Source of the DNA: Mesotaenium endlicherianum
Lineage: Eukaryota; Streptophyta; Zygnematophyceae; Zygnematales; Mesotaeniaceae
Length of the DNA stretch: 64,000 nt
Reading direction: 5' to 3'
NCBI GenBank assembly: GCA_009602735.1
Contig: WELA01003597.1
Coordinates: 62,389-126,388 of the forward strand
Program-made: the position numbers and the translations under genes
Notes under the pieces: model-generated
Seen by the model: only the letters and a program-made list of their open reading frames with translations
The model's database searches: none
Told to the model about the DNA's origin: nothing
Shown here: piece after piece, positions 24,665 to 45,431 of the stretch
Position numbering within the stretch: the first letter of the stretch is position 1
Layout: the number at the start of each line of letters is the position of its first letter

Positions 24665-27600
24665 AGTTATGAAATATGTCCGTACAGCCCTTTTGTGTCG
24701 TATTGTACGATTCGGTATACTACGTACGTCTGTCCGGCTGGATGCTGGTTTAGATCGACAGCACTCTTTTCGGTCTATCTGTGTCATAAAATCTGGTGAA
24801 CAATCTCCGTAAACGTTATAGGTCTCCATTTTTGGATTAAATCATGCATTAGAGATCGTAATTGAGACTACAAGAGTATGCTAGAAGTCATGGAAAAAAC
24901 AGTGAATGACCTATCGCAAAAACAGAACTGTGCCGACTGACTCATAACTCTACACCTAGGACCCAAATTCCAAACTCAGACAGAAAATTCCTAACCCCTA
25001 GCTAGAATGCCTGTGGCATACCTGTTTTACTTTTTGAAGAAAATGCACTACAGACGGGAGGGCCGCCTTGAGTACGCCGCTAGCATATTTGTGTGGCATT
25101 GCATATCTCGCCCCAACTAAATATCAACTGCAACACTCACCCTGCTTCCAAAAAGGCCCCGCTCCGGTCCATTCCAGACCCCTGGATGAATGCCGCTTTC
25201 GTAACGCCCTAATCTTTATTCCACAGAAGCAACCGGTATTGGGTTGGTTGCGTGAGCCCTTGAGCAGGTTCATAATATTTATACAGGATACACAACAATA
25301 CAAACAACTCCAAGAGAACACGAGTCCTCTTAATATTGGAACATAGGTGAGGGTCCCATGTGAGATGACAGCATATTATCCAGTTCAGCCAGAATGACGC
25401 AAAGAAATCACAAATATCGGAATCACCAGCTACACAACTAAAATTGGAGAAAGAGTGAACAACCAGATGCTTGCCTGTTATAGGGTTTATTTACATGCGG
25501 GAAACTAAAGGACGAGAGAATGGTCAATTTGATACTTTAGGCAAAGTAAGCAGGGTCAGCGGTTGCATCTGTGTAGGACAAAAAAGCGCGAAAACAGAAG
25601 AATTGTCACTAATACTCCAGTAGAAAACTTGCTACAAATATAGTAAATATAGGTCTTGATTAAGCAAAACAAGCAGCATGCAAAATAATGATGATCGGCT
25701 TCATTATAATTGTAAGTTAAGAGTACAGACAAAGACCTTTCAAGTAAATGGTAGAAAAGACTTGTTGTATGCAGTGCGAAGCATGCCGGACCTTCCTTAG
25801 TCGTTCATAGCGACTGTTTTGGGCTTGCGATAAGACGGAGAGGTCAGAAAGTTTCAAAAATGGATACATAGATTTTACTCACCTAAATCAGATCGTAATA
25901 AACCCTACAAGGTGGGCAACTTACAAAACTAGTGGTAGACTTTGCAGATTACAAGGTATAGAGTTGTAATTTGCCCTTACAGGATGGATTTTGAGAGTCG
26001 CCTTCAACAAAGGATTCAAAAGAATCAGTATATTTACAGGAATGAAAAGGGATGGGCCATCGTTCATCCGTGTTTCTGACCATAGTGTTCACCCTAGCCT
26101 TTTTGCATTGCTGCCCTTTAAGACGCTCGCAAACATCTTTCGGATGTCCTCAATTTTGCAGAGTGTATTTTTTGTTTTTCCGGGCTCTGCGGCCGCTATC
26201 AGATTCGTGGCAGTTCCTTGGCATGTCTAGTGCTTTCGTTCGTGTGATATGGGGCCAGAATCATAGGTGGAAAAGTATCATCATCATTTTGTTCTTTCAG
26301 CTGACGTAGCTATTTTTCTTTTTGTTATTGCTTGTCTTGACCAGTGTTTTCCGGTAGCGTCTGTGGTTCTTATGGGGTTATGGGGCACCTTCCGCATTTG
26401 CTTCCACCTATAAGCGCTCCGTTATTTGTGCGTTATAGAGTGACACAGAGCCTGCGGAGTGGTCTTGAACCAAAGAGCGACAAATTCTCCCAATTTCGTG
26501 CGTCCAAACCCGGCTGGCGGACTTCCTTTTCCTCATCGTCCTTTCTGCAGTGACCTTGTCTGCCTTGGCCAAATTCTAAGGCTACCAATGTTGCTGCTCA
26601 TTGTCCTCATATCCTTCTTATTCACGTCCCGTCATCCTCCTTGCCATAGGCGCACATGACATCGTTGTCCACTGATGAAGTCCTTTGATGAGCAAATGCC
26701 TAACCTTAATGTCTGACAGTTATCAGTCCCCGGACGGTTTCATATTTCTCCCCCTTCGCAGATCCAACGAGGGTCATCAATTTTTGGTGGATGATGCGGA
26801 AAGGGTTTTGTTACAGGTCAGCCCCCTTCCAACTACGACGCCCCTTTTGAACTCGGTTTGAGGCGGAGACGCGCCTCTTACAACCTTCTTTGATGGGCCT
26901 CGCATACGACAGCGTGCTCCGCGCACGCATTCGTGGTCGCATCACGTCGACGCCACGACCGGAGGACTTCTGGCAGCAGCCGGACGACCCCGACAACGTT
27001 GCCACGGTGTGCTTTCCCCCATGTGGCGACACTTGGTGCTAGCTCAGCGCCCGCAATCGCAGCCTGCACAACTGCGCAGGCTGCGTAGGTCTGCGCGTCA
27101 ACAGAACTGGCATAGAATTGCGCACGAGGGCCTGACGACGCTTCAAGCAGGCCGGACACAGGCCTGGCGCACGTCTGGCGCAGGCCTGGCACAGAGCCCT
27201 GAGCTCCTGCCAGGGCTAGATGGACACAGGTCTGGCGCAGGCCTGGCGCAGAGCTGTGCGCTCCTGCCTGAATCCGATGGCTCTCAGACGCAGCTGCAGG
27301 CTACAGCGCACGTGAAGTGTGCCCGCACGCTGCCACTTGGCAGCAGCTGAGTAGCTGCAGTCATCCCGCGCAAACGAGCGCTCCTCGCAGCTGCAGGCAG
27401 AACTGCGCCGGCGCTCATGCGCGTCAGAGTTCTGTGATTTCTTCTACTACCTGGCATCAGCTTGCAATGTAACTGACATACATCAAAACAGCTTGTTTAC
27501 TAGCCCCGCAAATACGCATGTTTGATTACCCTGAATAGCTATTTTACTCCCTTCACGATAATGAGTAGTTTTGTCGCCCATTCACCATTGGAATTCATTT

Positions 27601-27970
27601 AACATGATGGTAAATGAGCTAGCTCTCAGTACTGCAGTACTTACAGTATTTGATTTACTGACCCATCATAATCAGCCAGGTACGCTGATTGTGCATAAGC
27701 AACAATAAGATAGGAGAAAGAAAACCATGGGAAGGATCTCAATCCAACTATCCTCTGCATGGAGCACTCCAGTACGTAATCTGGAGTGCAAAACTTTGGC
27801 TTATTTTAAAGAGCGACTACTTTCAATGTTTATGCCACTCTTAATCACACCCAATCTTAAGCCGTGTCCATCCTACAGCAGATGTGTTGCTTTGGACGGG
27901 CCGGCGTGCATTCTGATTGTGCTGAAGGTTTCACCTCTGGTTTACTGCTTTTATGGCCGTTAGGACCAGC
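24665..27970. other. No confident gene
   Basis: AT-rich stretch up to about 26.7 kb with only short frames. A GC-rich stretch follows at about 26.8-27.4 kb (listed separately), then AT-rich sequence up to the RecQ stop codon. A minus-strand segment near 26.1 kb has a GHPKDVC-like zinc-knuckle string, but it is interrupted and too short to call. Confidence 0.5.
27120..27300. repeat. GC-rich imperfect tandem repeat
   Basis: Two to three degenerate units built around CTGGCGCAGGCCTGGCGCAGAGC-type words followed by CTCCTGCC. It lies in a GC-rich patch (about 26,800-27,420) whose base composition is unlike its AT-rich surroundings. Confidence 0.7.
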
Positions 27971-27971
27971 C

Positions 27972-35675
<7,704 letters not shown>

Positions 35676-36584
35676 TGGCAGCGCCTACGTACCTCATGGG
35701 TCAGGACATACTGCGTCCGATGATGACAGACGACCAATCTGCTTGTCTAACAGAAAGGGCTGGCTATCACAAAGTTGAAACAAGTTATAGGAGGTATCGT
35801 CTTCACGCACAGCCTATCAAGACTAGATTCTCCCCATTTGATATTTCACTAGATGGTACTGACCGCCACCCTTCGGCCACCAACTAGTGTGTACTCATTG
35901 ATATACTTCTCCCACCCACTCAGCTAGGACACGAGTACTTCTCACAAGCAGACTTAGGAGACAAGATGAACGCATAAATGCACCAGGCTACACTGCACAC
36001 TAGTCTTGTGAAGGAAATTTCCCTTCATATTGTCACAAATTTTGCAAGGTGACAACCAGCCCTCCAGGTACCATCTCACCAGATAGCGCTACTATTTACC
36101 AAGTATAAGTCACAACCTGGAAAGCGCAAAGCAGGCCAATGCTAAGGGACAATGGAGCATGGGATAGAAACGTTGGGCTATTGTTGCAACTTTGTATCCC
36201 CTTAAGGCTGAATGTTTAAATTAGTCCCGCGTCACGAACGTCGCCAATTATCGTGCAGTCGATTCCCAACTGCATATGCCCGCTGCATGCTGCCTAGTGA
36301 ACACCCCAACCACACCCAACAATTAAGCAGGGGGGTATGGCCAGGTATGACCGCGTATTTTGCGTGTTGAATACTTCTTCCTGGTCCCAAAATCACGACG
36401 AAGCACGACGGCAGTACTCCGCTGCATTCAGGCTCGCGACATGGGTGGTAAATTACCGTCACGTATCGGCAAAACATGTTCCCTTTCTCAGACCCCAGTT
36501 AAGCGAATGGGAGCTCCGGGGAGCTCATCTCGCCGGAAAGGTCTATAAAGTCCTTCGACCTCATAAGTTACTTTTTACGCAAGA
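35676..36584. promoter_or_regulatory. Shared upstream region between two divergent genes
   Basis: About 0.9 kb separates the start codons of the RecQ gene (minus) and the NOL7-like gene (plus), so both promoters and 5' untranslated regions must lie here. No TATA box or other element stands out. Confidence 0.55.
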
Positions 36585-38482
36585 ATGGCTTCGCCCGGAC
36601 ATAGCTCAGACGAAGCACCGGAAGAAAATACTTTGGCCCAGGTAATGTGCCAGTCTGAGCCGCTTCTATACTTCGGTTGGGCCGTTGGTGACGAGAAACA
36701 TATGGCAGAAATGTCACAGCTGTAGTCACCGCCGCTCGAGGGCCTGGAGCTTGGTTTTCGCATATAGTGTCATTTCGTGGTCGAGAACAGATGGCATGTT
36801 ATATGCTTCATGGATGCTAAGGACTACTAGGATTGAGCTTGGTGGCATTTTGACTTCGACATCTTGTCCTAGTTTTGGCGGAATAATATGTACTTCTGGA
36901 TACCACTGTGAAAATATTTTCAGAGGATAAGTTCTTCCTCCCGGGTCCTGTCTGCAAACGTTACTGGCAGGTCGCATCAGATATTGTTGTTATAGATGCG
37001 GCAGTCTCTGGCAGTCACTCTTATTCACTTATTAGAAGGGGAAGACCATGGCGTTTGTGAGATGTATGCTGTTGCCCCTCATAGTAATAGGTATATTGTA
37101 GAGAATACGTTCACTTTGCAGGGACGTGAAAATGCCCAGTTGGCGAGAAGGCGTGAGCATGGGCATACACGAAGGTATTATTATTCTCCATTCTTCACCT
37201 GGCTAGATTAAACTTTCATGGTACTAGCTCTTGAGGATGTGCTGCTGGCTTTGTTCTTGGGCGTGTTTCATGCTTTTTTCTTTGGAGTCTCGACTGATGC
37301 TTCAGACAGCAGCATGGAAAGGACACTGTGTCTTTATGGTGTGGTGATACGGTGGCAGTCCTCGTTTGTGTGGGGTTCATTTATGGATTTAGGGCAGCAG
37401 CCGAGGCAAAGGACAGAAGGAGAAAGCACCGCGTGCCTCCCCTCTCTACTTCAGCCGGAACAGCTGATGTTGATAGGAGCATTTTGAACTCTGTAAAGAA
37501 AAGCAGGAAATTGATGCGAAAGTCTAGTCGACAAGCAGGGGGGGATGAAAAAGGTGTGAAAGATAATGGAGCTGCTGATTCTGGAAATGAACTGAAGTTT
37601 CTGGATAGCCAGCTCCTAAATAAGAGCGTGCTGGAGGCACTGGCTGAGCAAGAGAGGTACCAGCGCATATTGGCATGGGCTTTGTTTGTTGTGGATATTT
37701 GCCATTGCTGTGCTGCCCAAACAAATAGTTATGTTGTACTAGAGCAGTAGAAACTTTCAGATGCTCAATAGGGCATAGAACTTTCCTACAATCAAGCACA
37801 TCTTAAGTCACTTCTTTCACATATTTAGAGCACAATCAATTGTGGTGCTGATTGTAGTGCTGTTACGTAAGATGCTTGTCTATGTCGTAAGCAGTGACAT
37901 GAGCTCTTCTGCAGGAGTACCTTGGAATTATGGTTGTAGTGTTGTCTGCAGGAACCTTGCTTTAGAAGCAACAGCAGAATCTTGCAAGCAGATTGATGTG
38001 CAGAAGAAGCACAACAGGAAAAGAAGGTGAGTAGTTCCTGTTTTCCAGCGAACACCTTCGGTCAATGTACTTCACTCTTATTTGGCAAATTTTTGAATAT
38101 GCAGATGGGCTAAGGTGTTGGGTTGTTAGCTCTGCCCTTCTTTTCTTGGGCTCTGTGGTTGTTTGAAGATAACCGCTGGCTTGTTGTAGGTTCTGGCACC
38201 CTTTCGTCATTTAGGTTCTCAATGGCTGGTACAAGTACCAAGTAGTGCATGCACATGATGATTCCTCTCCAATGAAGGGGTATGCCTCTTCCTATAGATG
38301 ATTAAGAACGTTCTTTTTCCAGGCTGAAGAAAGAAGGTGAACATGCGCATGCGCTTGTGACTCCTGGAGAAAGAAGGCATCTGCCACTTTTGTCAGAAGG
38401 CGCTGTGCAGTTCAGACGGCAACAGTTATATGGAGCTCATATTAGACGCTCTAGGTGCATGTTAGCTGTGCCAAAGCTGTAG
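36585..38482 (+). CDS. Small basic nuclear protein, tentatively NOL7/Utp16-like
   Basis: Five exons: 36585-36641, 37122-37174, 37393-37656, 37952-38026, 38323-38482. Phases close and the frame ends at TAG, giving about 202 residues. The N-terminus MASPGHSSDEAPEENTLAQ holds an acidic DEAPEE motif, followed by basic stretches (ENAQLARRREHGHTRR, AEAKDRRRKHR, KKSRKLMRKSSRQ), LDSQLLNKSVLEALAEQER, and a C-terminal GAVQFRRQQLYGAHIRR. Order and motifs (DEAPEE, basic helix, L-x-x-x-VLE-L, AVQF near the end) recall nucleolar protein 7/Utp16, a small-subunit processome factor in ribosome biogenesis. That assignment is inference from weak similarity. The gene model is firmer than the name. It is divergent from RecQ and convergent with the OSCA gene. 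Confidence 0.65.
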
Positions 38483-39054
38483 CAGTGTTTGGTTTGCATC
38501 TATTGTTAGTTATATATTTGTGAGTTACACAAAAAAACTGTGGACGGATTTGTGCATTTATGAATACACTTTGTGGGCGGTTGACAAAAAGTTTGTATGC
38601 TAGGTAAAGCAAGACAAGAAGGCTGGAAGTTTGAAGAGAAGATGGAAGAGAAAAATTCACTTGTTTCTTGCGTAGGTAAAGTATGTTGTTGTTGGGAACA
38701 TATTTTCACCACATATCTCAGTGCATTGCAACTTGCATAGTCAGAAGATACACATAGTTGACATAAAAACGGGTATATATACCAATCGTGCACACTACAG
38801 CATGTTCAAATCGAGAAACATGGCAGTCAAAACTGAAAATGTGTATAAAACAATTGTGCACACTAATAACGCAATCAGGAAACATGGCAGTTAGCACTAA
38901 AATTATCTACGAAGGAGAGCAGTTCGAGAGTGATACCCGCCTTACCGAGAAAGTGACCAGTGGTTCTCAGTCAAACAAAAATGTGTTGTTAGCTGTAAGA
39001 GATTGACAAAATTGTGTCACCTATTTAAACAAGTGCTCTCTCCTCTTGCATAAC
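38483..39054. other. Intergenic region between convergent genes, with a direct repeat
   Basis: Holds the 3' flanks of the NOL7-like (plus) and OSCA (minus) genes. Two imperfect copies of a unit with GTGCACACTA and AAACATGGCAGT lie at about 38,787-38,830 and 38,854-38,900. No gene is seen. Confidence 0.6.
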
Positions 39055-42000
39055 TCAAACTTCATTAGTGGCAACCTGACCATTGTCAATGCTACTATGT
39101 ACATAACTACTTTCTGTCCCTCTCATATTTTTCTTTTTAGGAAGTGGCAGAACTCTACTGTCATCGGGATCGAGCTGGCCATCCTCCTGCTTTAAAGACT
39201 CTGGCATATAAGCCTCGAGAAGTGTCTCAACAGGAGGTGCCCTAGTTGTGTCATATATGACCACCTCTAAAGGGTCATATTGAAATGTCCTGTAGAAGCG
39301 ATTTCGAGCGTAAATATAGTACAGGATGGTGATCACAGGAAGAGGCACTAAAATGAGAGTACCCACAAACTTTTTAATTCCTGAATAGCCAATCATCGTG
39401 ACTTGAGCGAGTAACAAGGCAACAGTAATGCGCGCATGCATGTGTGGCCACATACGACCTCGACTTTCATATCTTGGAACGTATACATTAAGCGCCTGCA
39501 CAAAAGAACTCCAAATCATTGAAACAAGCAGTATCAAAAGTTACAGCAAGATTGTACTGTTGAGTGACTAAACATGGCACTGAAGTGTTTTTTGACAGTT
39601 TAGAAACATGTAGAACAAGAATACGAATATCACAATGAGCTGATTGTACACCACCCAAGCTGAAATTATGGGAAAAAACTCCTTCAAGCAGAGGTCCCCA
39701 ACAAAATGGTCAGAATCGAGAATGACAATCCCTGTTAGTGACTGCATAACAAGGGGAACGGCAATTGCTTCTCAAGGAGACTTGAGTGAACAGTACCTGA
39801 TTCTTCATGACAACCCAAGTGAACCCAAAGTACAGTGCGCTGAAAGGCAGGATCAGGGGAGCAATGACTGCGTAACATAAGCCCAATGTGATGATCAGCT
39901 CATCATTGGGAACATGTTTAATATAACTGAGACTCTTTGGAGTCCAAGTCCTTCGTAGTTCACCTTCAGTTCTGGTTGATTTGCGTTTTACAAGATACAG
40001 TAGCAGAGGAATAAGCCTTATAAGCTCCATACTCTTTGTTACCAAAAACCTGCGAACAAAATCATAATGATGTCATATGAATAAGTACTTAGTATGCTGA
40101 GCACCAAATAGCCCCTACACATTTCAATTGGCTTTTGTCATAAGAGTACCTGTCACTTCTATAGTGCATATAATTTATATACTGGGAAAGACCTCCAACA
40201 TATAGCTCCACCCAGAACAAGGTACTACGTGTATAGAAGTGGAATGAGAATTAAAGTCACTTACCTGAGAGCAATGAAAGTGATGAAAAAGGAAGCATTC
40301 TGCGGTAGGGCAGTTCCCAACAGATTGACAATGCTTTTCGGGCTATCAATGAGCTGCTGCAGCTGATTAAATATTGTGCCACTGATTGTGACTCCCAAAA
40401 ACACGTTAAATATATAGAAATAGTAAAGCTTCCCACAGCCTGCACGCTCAATGTGCGACTTAGATGGTATGCCCTCTAGTTTAGAGAGGAGGAGGCATAG
40501 CTTTGGGAGCAGTGCTAAAAATATGATGAGGGCCAGCTGGGGAAGGTAAGCCCCCACGATAGTCCTCACAGCGTTTCTGCACAAAGATGAGGGATTTAGA
40601 GTCTCAGTATCATGAAAAGACTTCCACAGGAGCAAGATGCCCACCACACTATCTCCACAAAAGTATTCAGCTTTAGTCTCAAGTGGCGTACTCTGCACTC
40701 GAGGCTGATTTGAGAACGGACAAGAATTAGGACTGAAATGTCACCACTTGCACAACTTTCTGTGTGTACTGAACAGGGGCCCCTTGTGAAAGGAAAATAA
40801 GCTTACATTTTCACAATGGGCTCAAGAAAAGGGATGGTCTTCTGCAAATTGCTAAGCGTGGTCAAGCTTGACACAAACCCAATGGGAATCTGCATTCAGA
40901 GGCGTTTGCCATTAACCACCCACATACTAGCGATTAGTTTCAACATCATCAATGACGTACAACAGTAAAAACCACTTATTGCTTGCGCCTTCTTACAGCT
41001 CACTCCACGTCTAAGATGAACATATATCTGCTTTCGAGCTCGTGAACACCAAGCTTCCTGGAGGTGTAAAGTTCCAAAATAATGCCACTTGCACAGCCAG
41101 ATATTCAGGGTACGCATAGCCACAGCTTGAACATCAAGATGCCGCAGATCACCACACACAAGGAAACAATTAGTTGGTGCAGCACTAGCACCAGAACTTC
41201 GACTACCAGGGGAATGTACTTACGTAGTAGAAGCAGATAAGAAGAAACATGAAAATGTATATCAGGATCTTTCTAATGCTCCGCTGGTACATTGGCACTG
41301 CCAAGTTGCTCCATACAACATCTCGCGGCTCTGGTGCCTCTGAGACTGTCCACTTATCTGCATCAGCAGAATGCAGACACTGTGCTGCTGCACCTGCAGC
41401 GATGGGATTGCTGAAGAATGCAATAGCTGCCCCTCCTCCAGCATGCTCCACTACCCTCAATTGCTGCTCATGCAGCAACTTTACTTCATGCTGAAGCTTT
41501 TCAGAATACAAGTCAATGGCATCCACCTTAGGTCCCCACAGACCCCAAAATTTGGATTTGGTAGTAGGTCGCTGTGCTTCGAGTCCATGCTCCTCTTTTG
41601 CTTGCTCATATTCAGCAAGAGCGTGTGCAAGCTTTCGTTTCATTTTATCCACCTTCTTCTTTGCTTTCACCGCCTGCACAAGCAACACCCCAGTCGATAA
41701 ACTAGCCCAGAAGTTTTTGAAGAAAAGAACCTGAAGGTTGCTGTAAATTCATGCAGCCCCAAAGTATGGATGGGATGCTTGATATTATTATTGACAGACT
41801 TCAGCTCACAAAGTAGCACGCGACATTCATATATCCTCCTCCTCTCCATATATCTGCATCATGCAGACATGTACAAACATGCACATCACATACATCCACT
41901 CTTGGCGCATGAAGGAGAAAAGTGCAGCTGTGCAAGTTCATTAGACTAATACCTTTTTTAATCTGGGCACAAGCATGGAGCGAAGATACGAATGACTGTG

Positions 42001-43135
42001 CAGGCGACCCATATAGGCGTCAATCTGCTCAGCTGGTGTTGCTTTGCCATGAGGATGTGGTATGTCTCGCACGAGGACTGCCATGCTCTCTGCACGCGAG
42101 TCGCTGGCATCCCGATACTTTGCACGAAGCCTAACAACATCAATATATGTGCGAAAGAGGATATAAAGAGCTCCAAGCGTGACCCAGTAGGCTCCAATAC
42201 AAAACGCCCATAAGCGCTTGCTCTGAGGCTGCATCAAAATGCGATCAGCACCAGTAGTCCAAGTAATGAAGGTCAGACATGACGTCCTGTTTTGCTTAAA
42301 GCTTGTACATAAAAACTGACCATTCTGTAAAGCTAGACCAAATGGAGGAACGTGTTTTGGAAAGACATCTTAACTTATAAAGCCTCATAACTATACTAAA
42401 TCACACAACGCTAACAGGGTACTGTATATCTCCTTAAGCATATACTTCAGGTGGAGGAGAGTGTGAATAGTTGTGTACTCACCGTAATGTTACCCATTGA
42501 CAGCTTGTCAAAGTCCGAGAAGCTAACTTCTTTATCTGGATCTGTCTGTTGTGCCTTGCTCCTGGAGTAGAAATCATCAGAGATGCACAAAGGTAGCAGA
42601 ACAGGCAAGCAGTATAGAAGGGCCCACAATAATATGAAGCAGCCTGCCAACGCAGTTTAAATGGTCTTAGTAGTCGTATCTAAGTGGCGCATTCCACGTT
42701 TCCAATCACTAGGTCGTCACGTTGCTATAAAATCAGTTGACATATAGACACTCATACTTACTCACGAACCAACAAATAGCATCCTGACAGCATCTTCTAA
42801 TATACCAATGAAGCGTTACACTTAGCACATAGAATAAGATGCAGTATACTGTGATCGTTTCATAACTGCAACTTACAAGTGCGGAGGAACTTGAGATAAA
42901 CTGCAGCATCAAGCCCGGAAAATGACACGAGTGCATCCTCTTTGGTGGTGAACACTTCTGTAAGCCACTGCCATGGTCGTCTACTCTTTGGAGGAGGCCC
43001 CGAACCCTTGTCAATAACAGCTGAAAAGTATAGCACTTCAAAGAGGTTCTGAAGGATGATAAATATCGCTATGAGAATACATCCTATGAGAAGAGAGGTG
43101 GCCAAAGAAGTGATGATAGAACCGAGACCTAACAT
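39055..43135 (-). CDS. OSCA/CSC1-like hyperosmolality-gated calcium-permeable channel (DUF221 family)
   Basis: Eight exons: 43135-42877, 42643-42483, 42228-41953, 41673-41224, 40889-40807, 40576-40265, 40049-39797, 39495-39055. All phases close to a 744-residue protein, the usual OSCA length. The N-terminal RSN1-type membrane part is SIITSLATSLLIGCILIAIF and ILLWALLYCLPVLLPL. A cytosolic PHM7-like part follows with MAVLVRDIPHP, a charged helix, LWGPKVDAIDLYSEKLQHE, IAFFSNPIAAGAAAQ and WTVSEAPEPRDVVWSNL. Then comes the multi-span pore region with IPIGFVSSLTTLSNL, LALLPKLCLLLSKLEGIPS, FNVFLGVTISGTIFNQL, FFITFIALR and LCYAVIAPLILPFSALYFGF, and a hydrophilic tail. Family members are dimeric mechano/osmosensitive cation channels of plasma or organelle membranes. 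The paralogue type cannot be decided here. Confidence 0.94.
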
Positions 43136-44590
43136 TCTGTCCTATGCTTAGGTTACCGGAAAGGCGATTCTAACAGTTAGTGCAGGGAGTAGCCAAGCTA
43201 AACAAATCTCTTCATCATTCAGCAAGTTTATATTCAGGAATAAGAAACCGTTGCGTCATTCAAACCTCCCAGATTTCGATCCCGGCGCGACTTCACTACT
43301 ATGTTCGACTAAAAGAAACGCGGTCGTGCACCAGACCTCGTGCATACAGCAGGAACTCGCTAAGCGTCTTGCTTACGCGGCAATATCCCCGTCTGCAGCC
43401 GGACAATTACAGAAGTATAATCACGGTTACTACAAGCTTCCATCTACCCGGCCCGGTTGTCGTCGTGAAGAGAAATGCCTTGTAGGCATATATGTAGATA
43501 ATCGACTCTTTCTCCCGTGCATATAGTGGAGCTGGGCTGTAATAAAAGTAGCGCCAGGCCTTCGACTTCTCGACCACCACAGACCTGCCACAGACCATCC
43601 TCTCCAATTATCTCGACTGATCTTGACTGTTACCAACAGACAGTTGGCAACTAAGACAAAGGGCAGGACAAAGGTGTTGTATGCTTACAAGGCCACGTGC
43701 CAATGGACTTGTATTCAGTTACTTCTATCGGTTATATTGCGGGCAATTGCGCTTAGATCGCGCGTATATAACCTCAAACTTTGCATGAGACACTTGTAAA
43801 CCCAATTGCTCTGACAGCCCAGACACGAGCATGCCTTCAAGTTTCAACACGCAGTTGCATACTGGTGCACAGTGCTCACTGGTGCATACTCATTTGGCCA
43901 GGCTTTGCCCTGCTTTCCCCACCTTAATGACGATGGAAAAGCTGACTATGGATATGGTCTGACACAGATCTTGCTCCAGGCTACTGTGTTTGCGATGAAT
44001 CACGTCGAACTGCTGACGCCAATAGCCTAAGATTACCTTGCATGATTGCGAAAAGAGACAACAGGCGACAAAATTACCAAATCTACGCACAGTTTCAATT
44101 TTATTCCCAATCTACGTACAACACACGTAAGCCTTTTCTAATATTTGAATAATAATAATATGAGGGTCATTTATGAGTTTATAACGAGATCCCGAAAAAG
44201 TGAACCGACTTCTACCAGTTGGACGGCGCAGCACTCGTGGCCCAAGTCACGACTGCCTCAGGTACGAAAAGTCGGCATTTAATTACCAACCAAATTGCTG
44301 ATGCATGCAAGTAAGCGTTGAAATACCAAGTCAAACCCACAGAGAGTGACTGACGGGTCAAAACCGACACTCAGTGATGGGTGGGGTTTAAACAGCCAGG
44401 TCAGCTGCAAGGCTGACCCCATCAAGACCTTCAAATGGTCCATGCAAGCAGCTGCCAAATCAGGCATAGCTGACAAAGAACCAATCTTAGCGGTTGCAAA
44501 GTCAGGCCACGCTGAGAGAGTGCAGGCCAACTCAGCCATAGCCCCTCGACAAAGCTGCCACAACAAAGCTGCCACATTAAGAGACATAGG
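43136..44590. other. No gene recognised
   Basis: Upstream region of the OSCA gene followed by sequence without conserved frames. Retroelement-like coding traces begin near 44,600. Confidence 0.5.
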
Positions 44591-44599
44591 CTCGAAGGC

Positions 44600-45030
44600 C
44601 ACATATGCGTGCACACTGATCGAAAGGTTAAGTCGGCACGTGCAAAAGAAGACACGCTTCTGTCGACGCTTGAAGATTCTCTCTCATTATATCATAGACA
44701 AGTTAGGAATCAGGAGTTTCCAAAAAGGAATTCTCGTTTGAAAGAAGTAGAGAGCTTGCAGATAGGATTTGCTAGGAGATTCTCGCGCAATTTCATACCA
44801 AACACCACAAACGTGCGAAGAGCACATAAAATGGTGAGTTCTGTGTTAGTTTTCAAGTCCTCAGAAGTCTCAAATGTCAACTTGCTGAAAGCAAGAGCAA
44901 AAGTCAGCAAGAAAGCCCTCAATGAAGAATTGAGTGAGCCCAGCCAGCAGTTAGGTGAAGCTAAGAGCATAAGGCTCAAGCCGAGCCGCCATAGATGGTG
45001 TAGGTTCAATGTTTTGTAAGTTAAAATTTG
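44600..45030 (+). pseudogene. Ty3/gypsy gag-protease spacer fragment
   Basis: Plus-strand frame with KMVSSVLVFKSSEVSNVN and NEELSEPSQQ matches the minus-strand segment at 15.85-16.0 kb of element A (SKSSEVS, EELSEPNQ). It ends shortly before an LTR fragment, so it is a broken piece of another copy of the same family. Confidence 0.65.
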
Positions 45031-45081
45031 TGAAAGCTAAGCAAAAGACTTGGTGAAGGATTTTCTTTGAAACTTGGTGTT

Positions 45082-45395
45082 TGAAATGAATCGACTTGCC
45101 AACAGACGATTAACAATTAATGAACATCTTCATATCAGCAAGTAATCTTTCTGGTATTTCCTGGTTCTTCTTAATCAGCGAAAGACCACACAACTAGCGT
45201 AAGCAACATTTATAGTCAAATGCAAGTAATGAGCATGAATCATGCCATCAGTAAACTCAACATAAACAAGGGTAGTAAGAAACTCGTGTAACGGCTTGCA
45301 GCCTTAGATTCATATGATCTCTCAACAAGTTATACTGTTGTACAGAGAGTTGGCATTGTTTCCAAATGTCAAACTCCACTCTGAGACCGGTTCGG
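45082..45395 (-). repeat. Truncated LTR of family B, opposite orientation
   Basis: Starts TGAAATGAATCGACTTGCC and can be followed against the solo LTR at 55,157 for about 310 bp (cagcaagtaatctt, gagagttggc...gtttcc) before similarity stops. The intact-looking LTR of element B follows in the other orientation 37 bp later. Confidence 0.75.
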
Positions 45396-45431
45396 CCCTA
45401 AACTTCAAAAAACGCCCCGAGACTCGATGTC

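Noticed and set aside
25990-26660. Overlapping frames with hydrophobic stretches and a zinc-knuckle-like string
   Set aside because: Frames are short and interrupted on both strands; no splice-consistent model could be built.
36337-36645. 102-codon open frame overlapping the first exon of the NOL7-like gene
   Set aside because: No conserved motif, and it overlaps a well-phased exon in another frame.
44279-44741. Open frames on both strands as possible genes
   Set aside because: No motifs; the adjoining part is recognisable as retroelement spacer sequence, so these are probably chance frames in decayed repeats.
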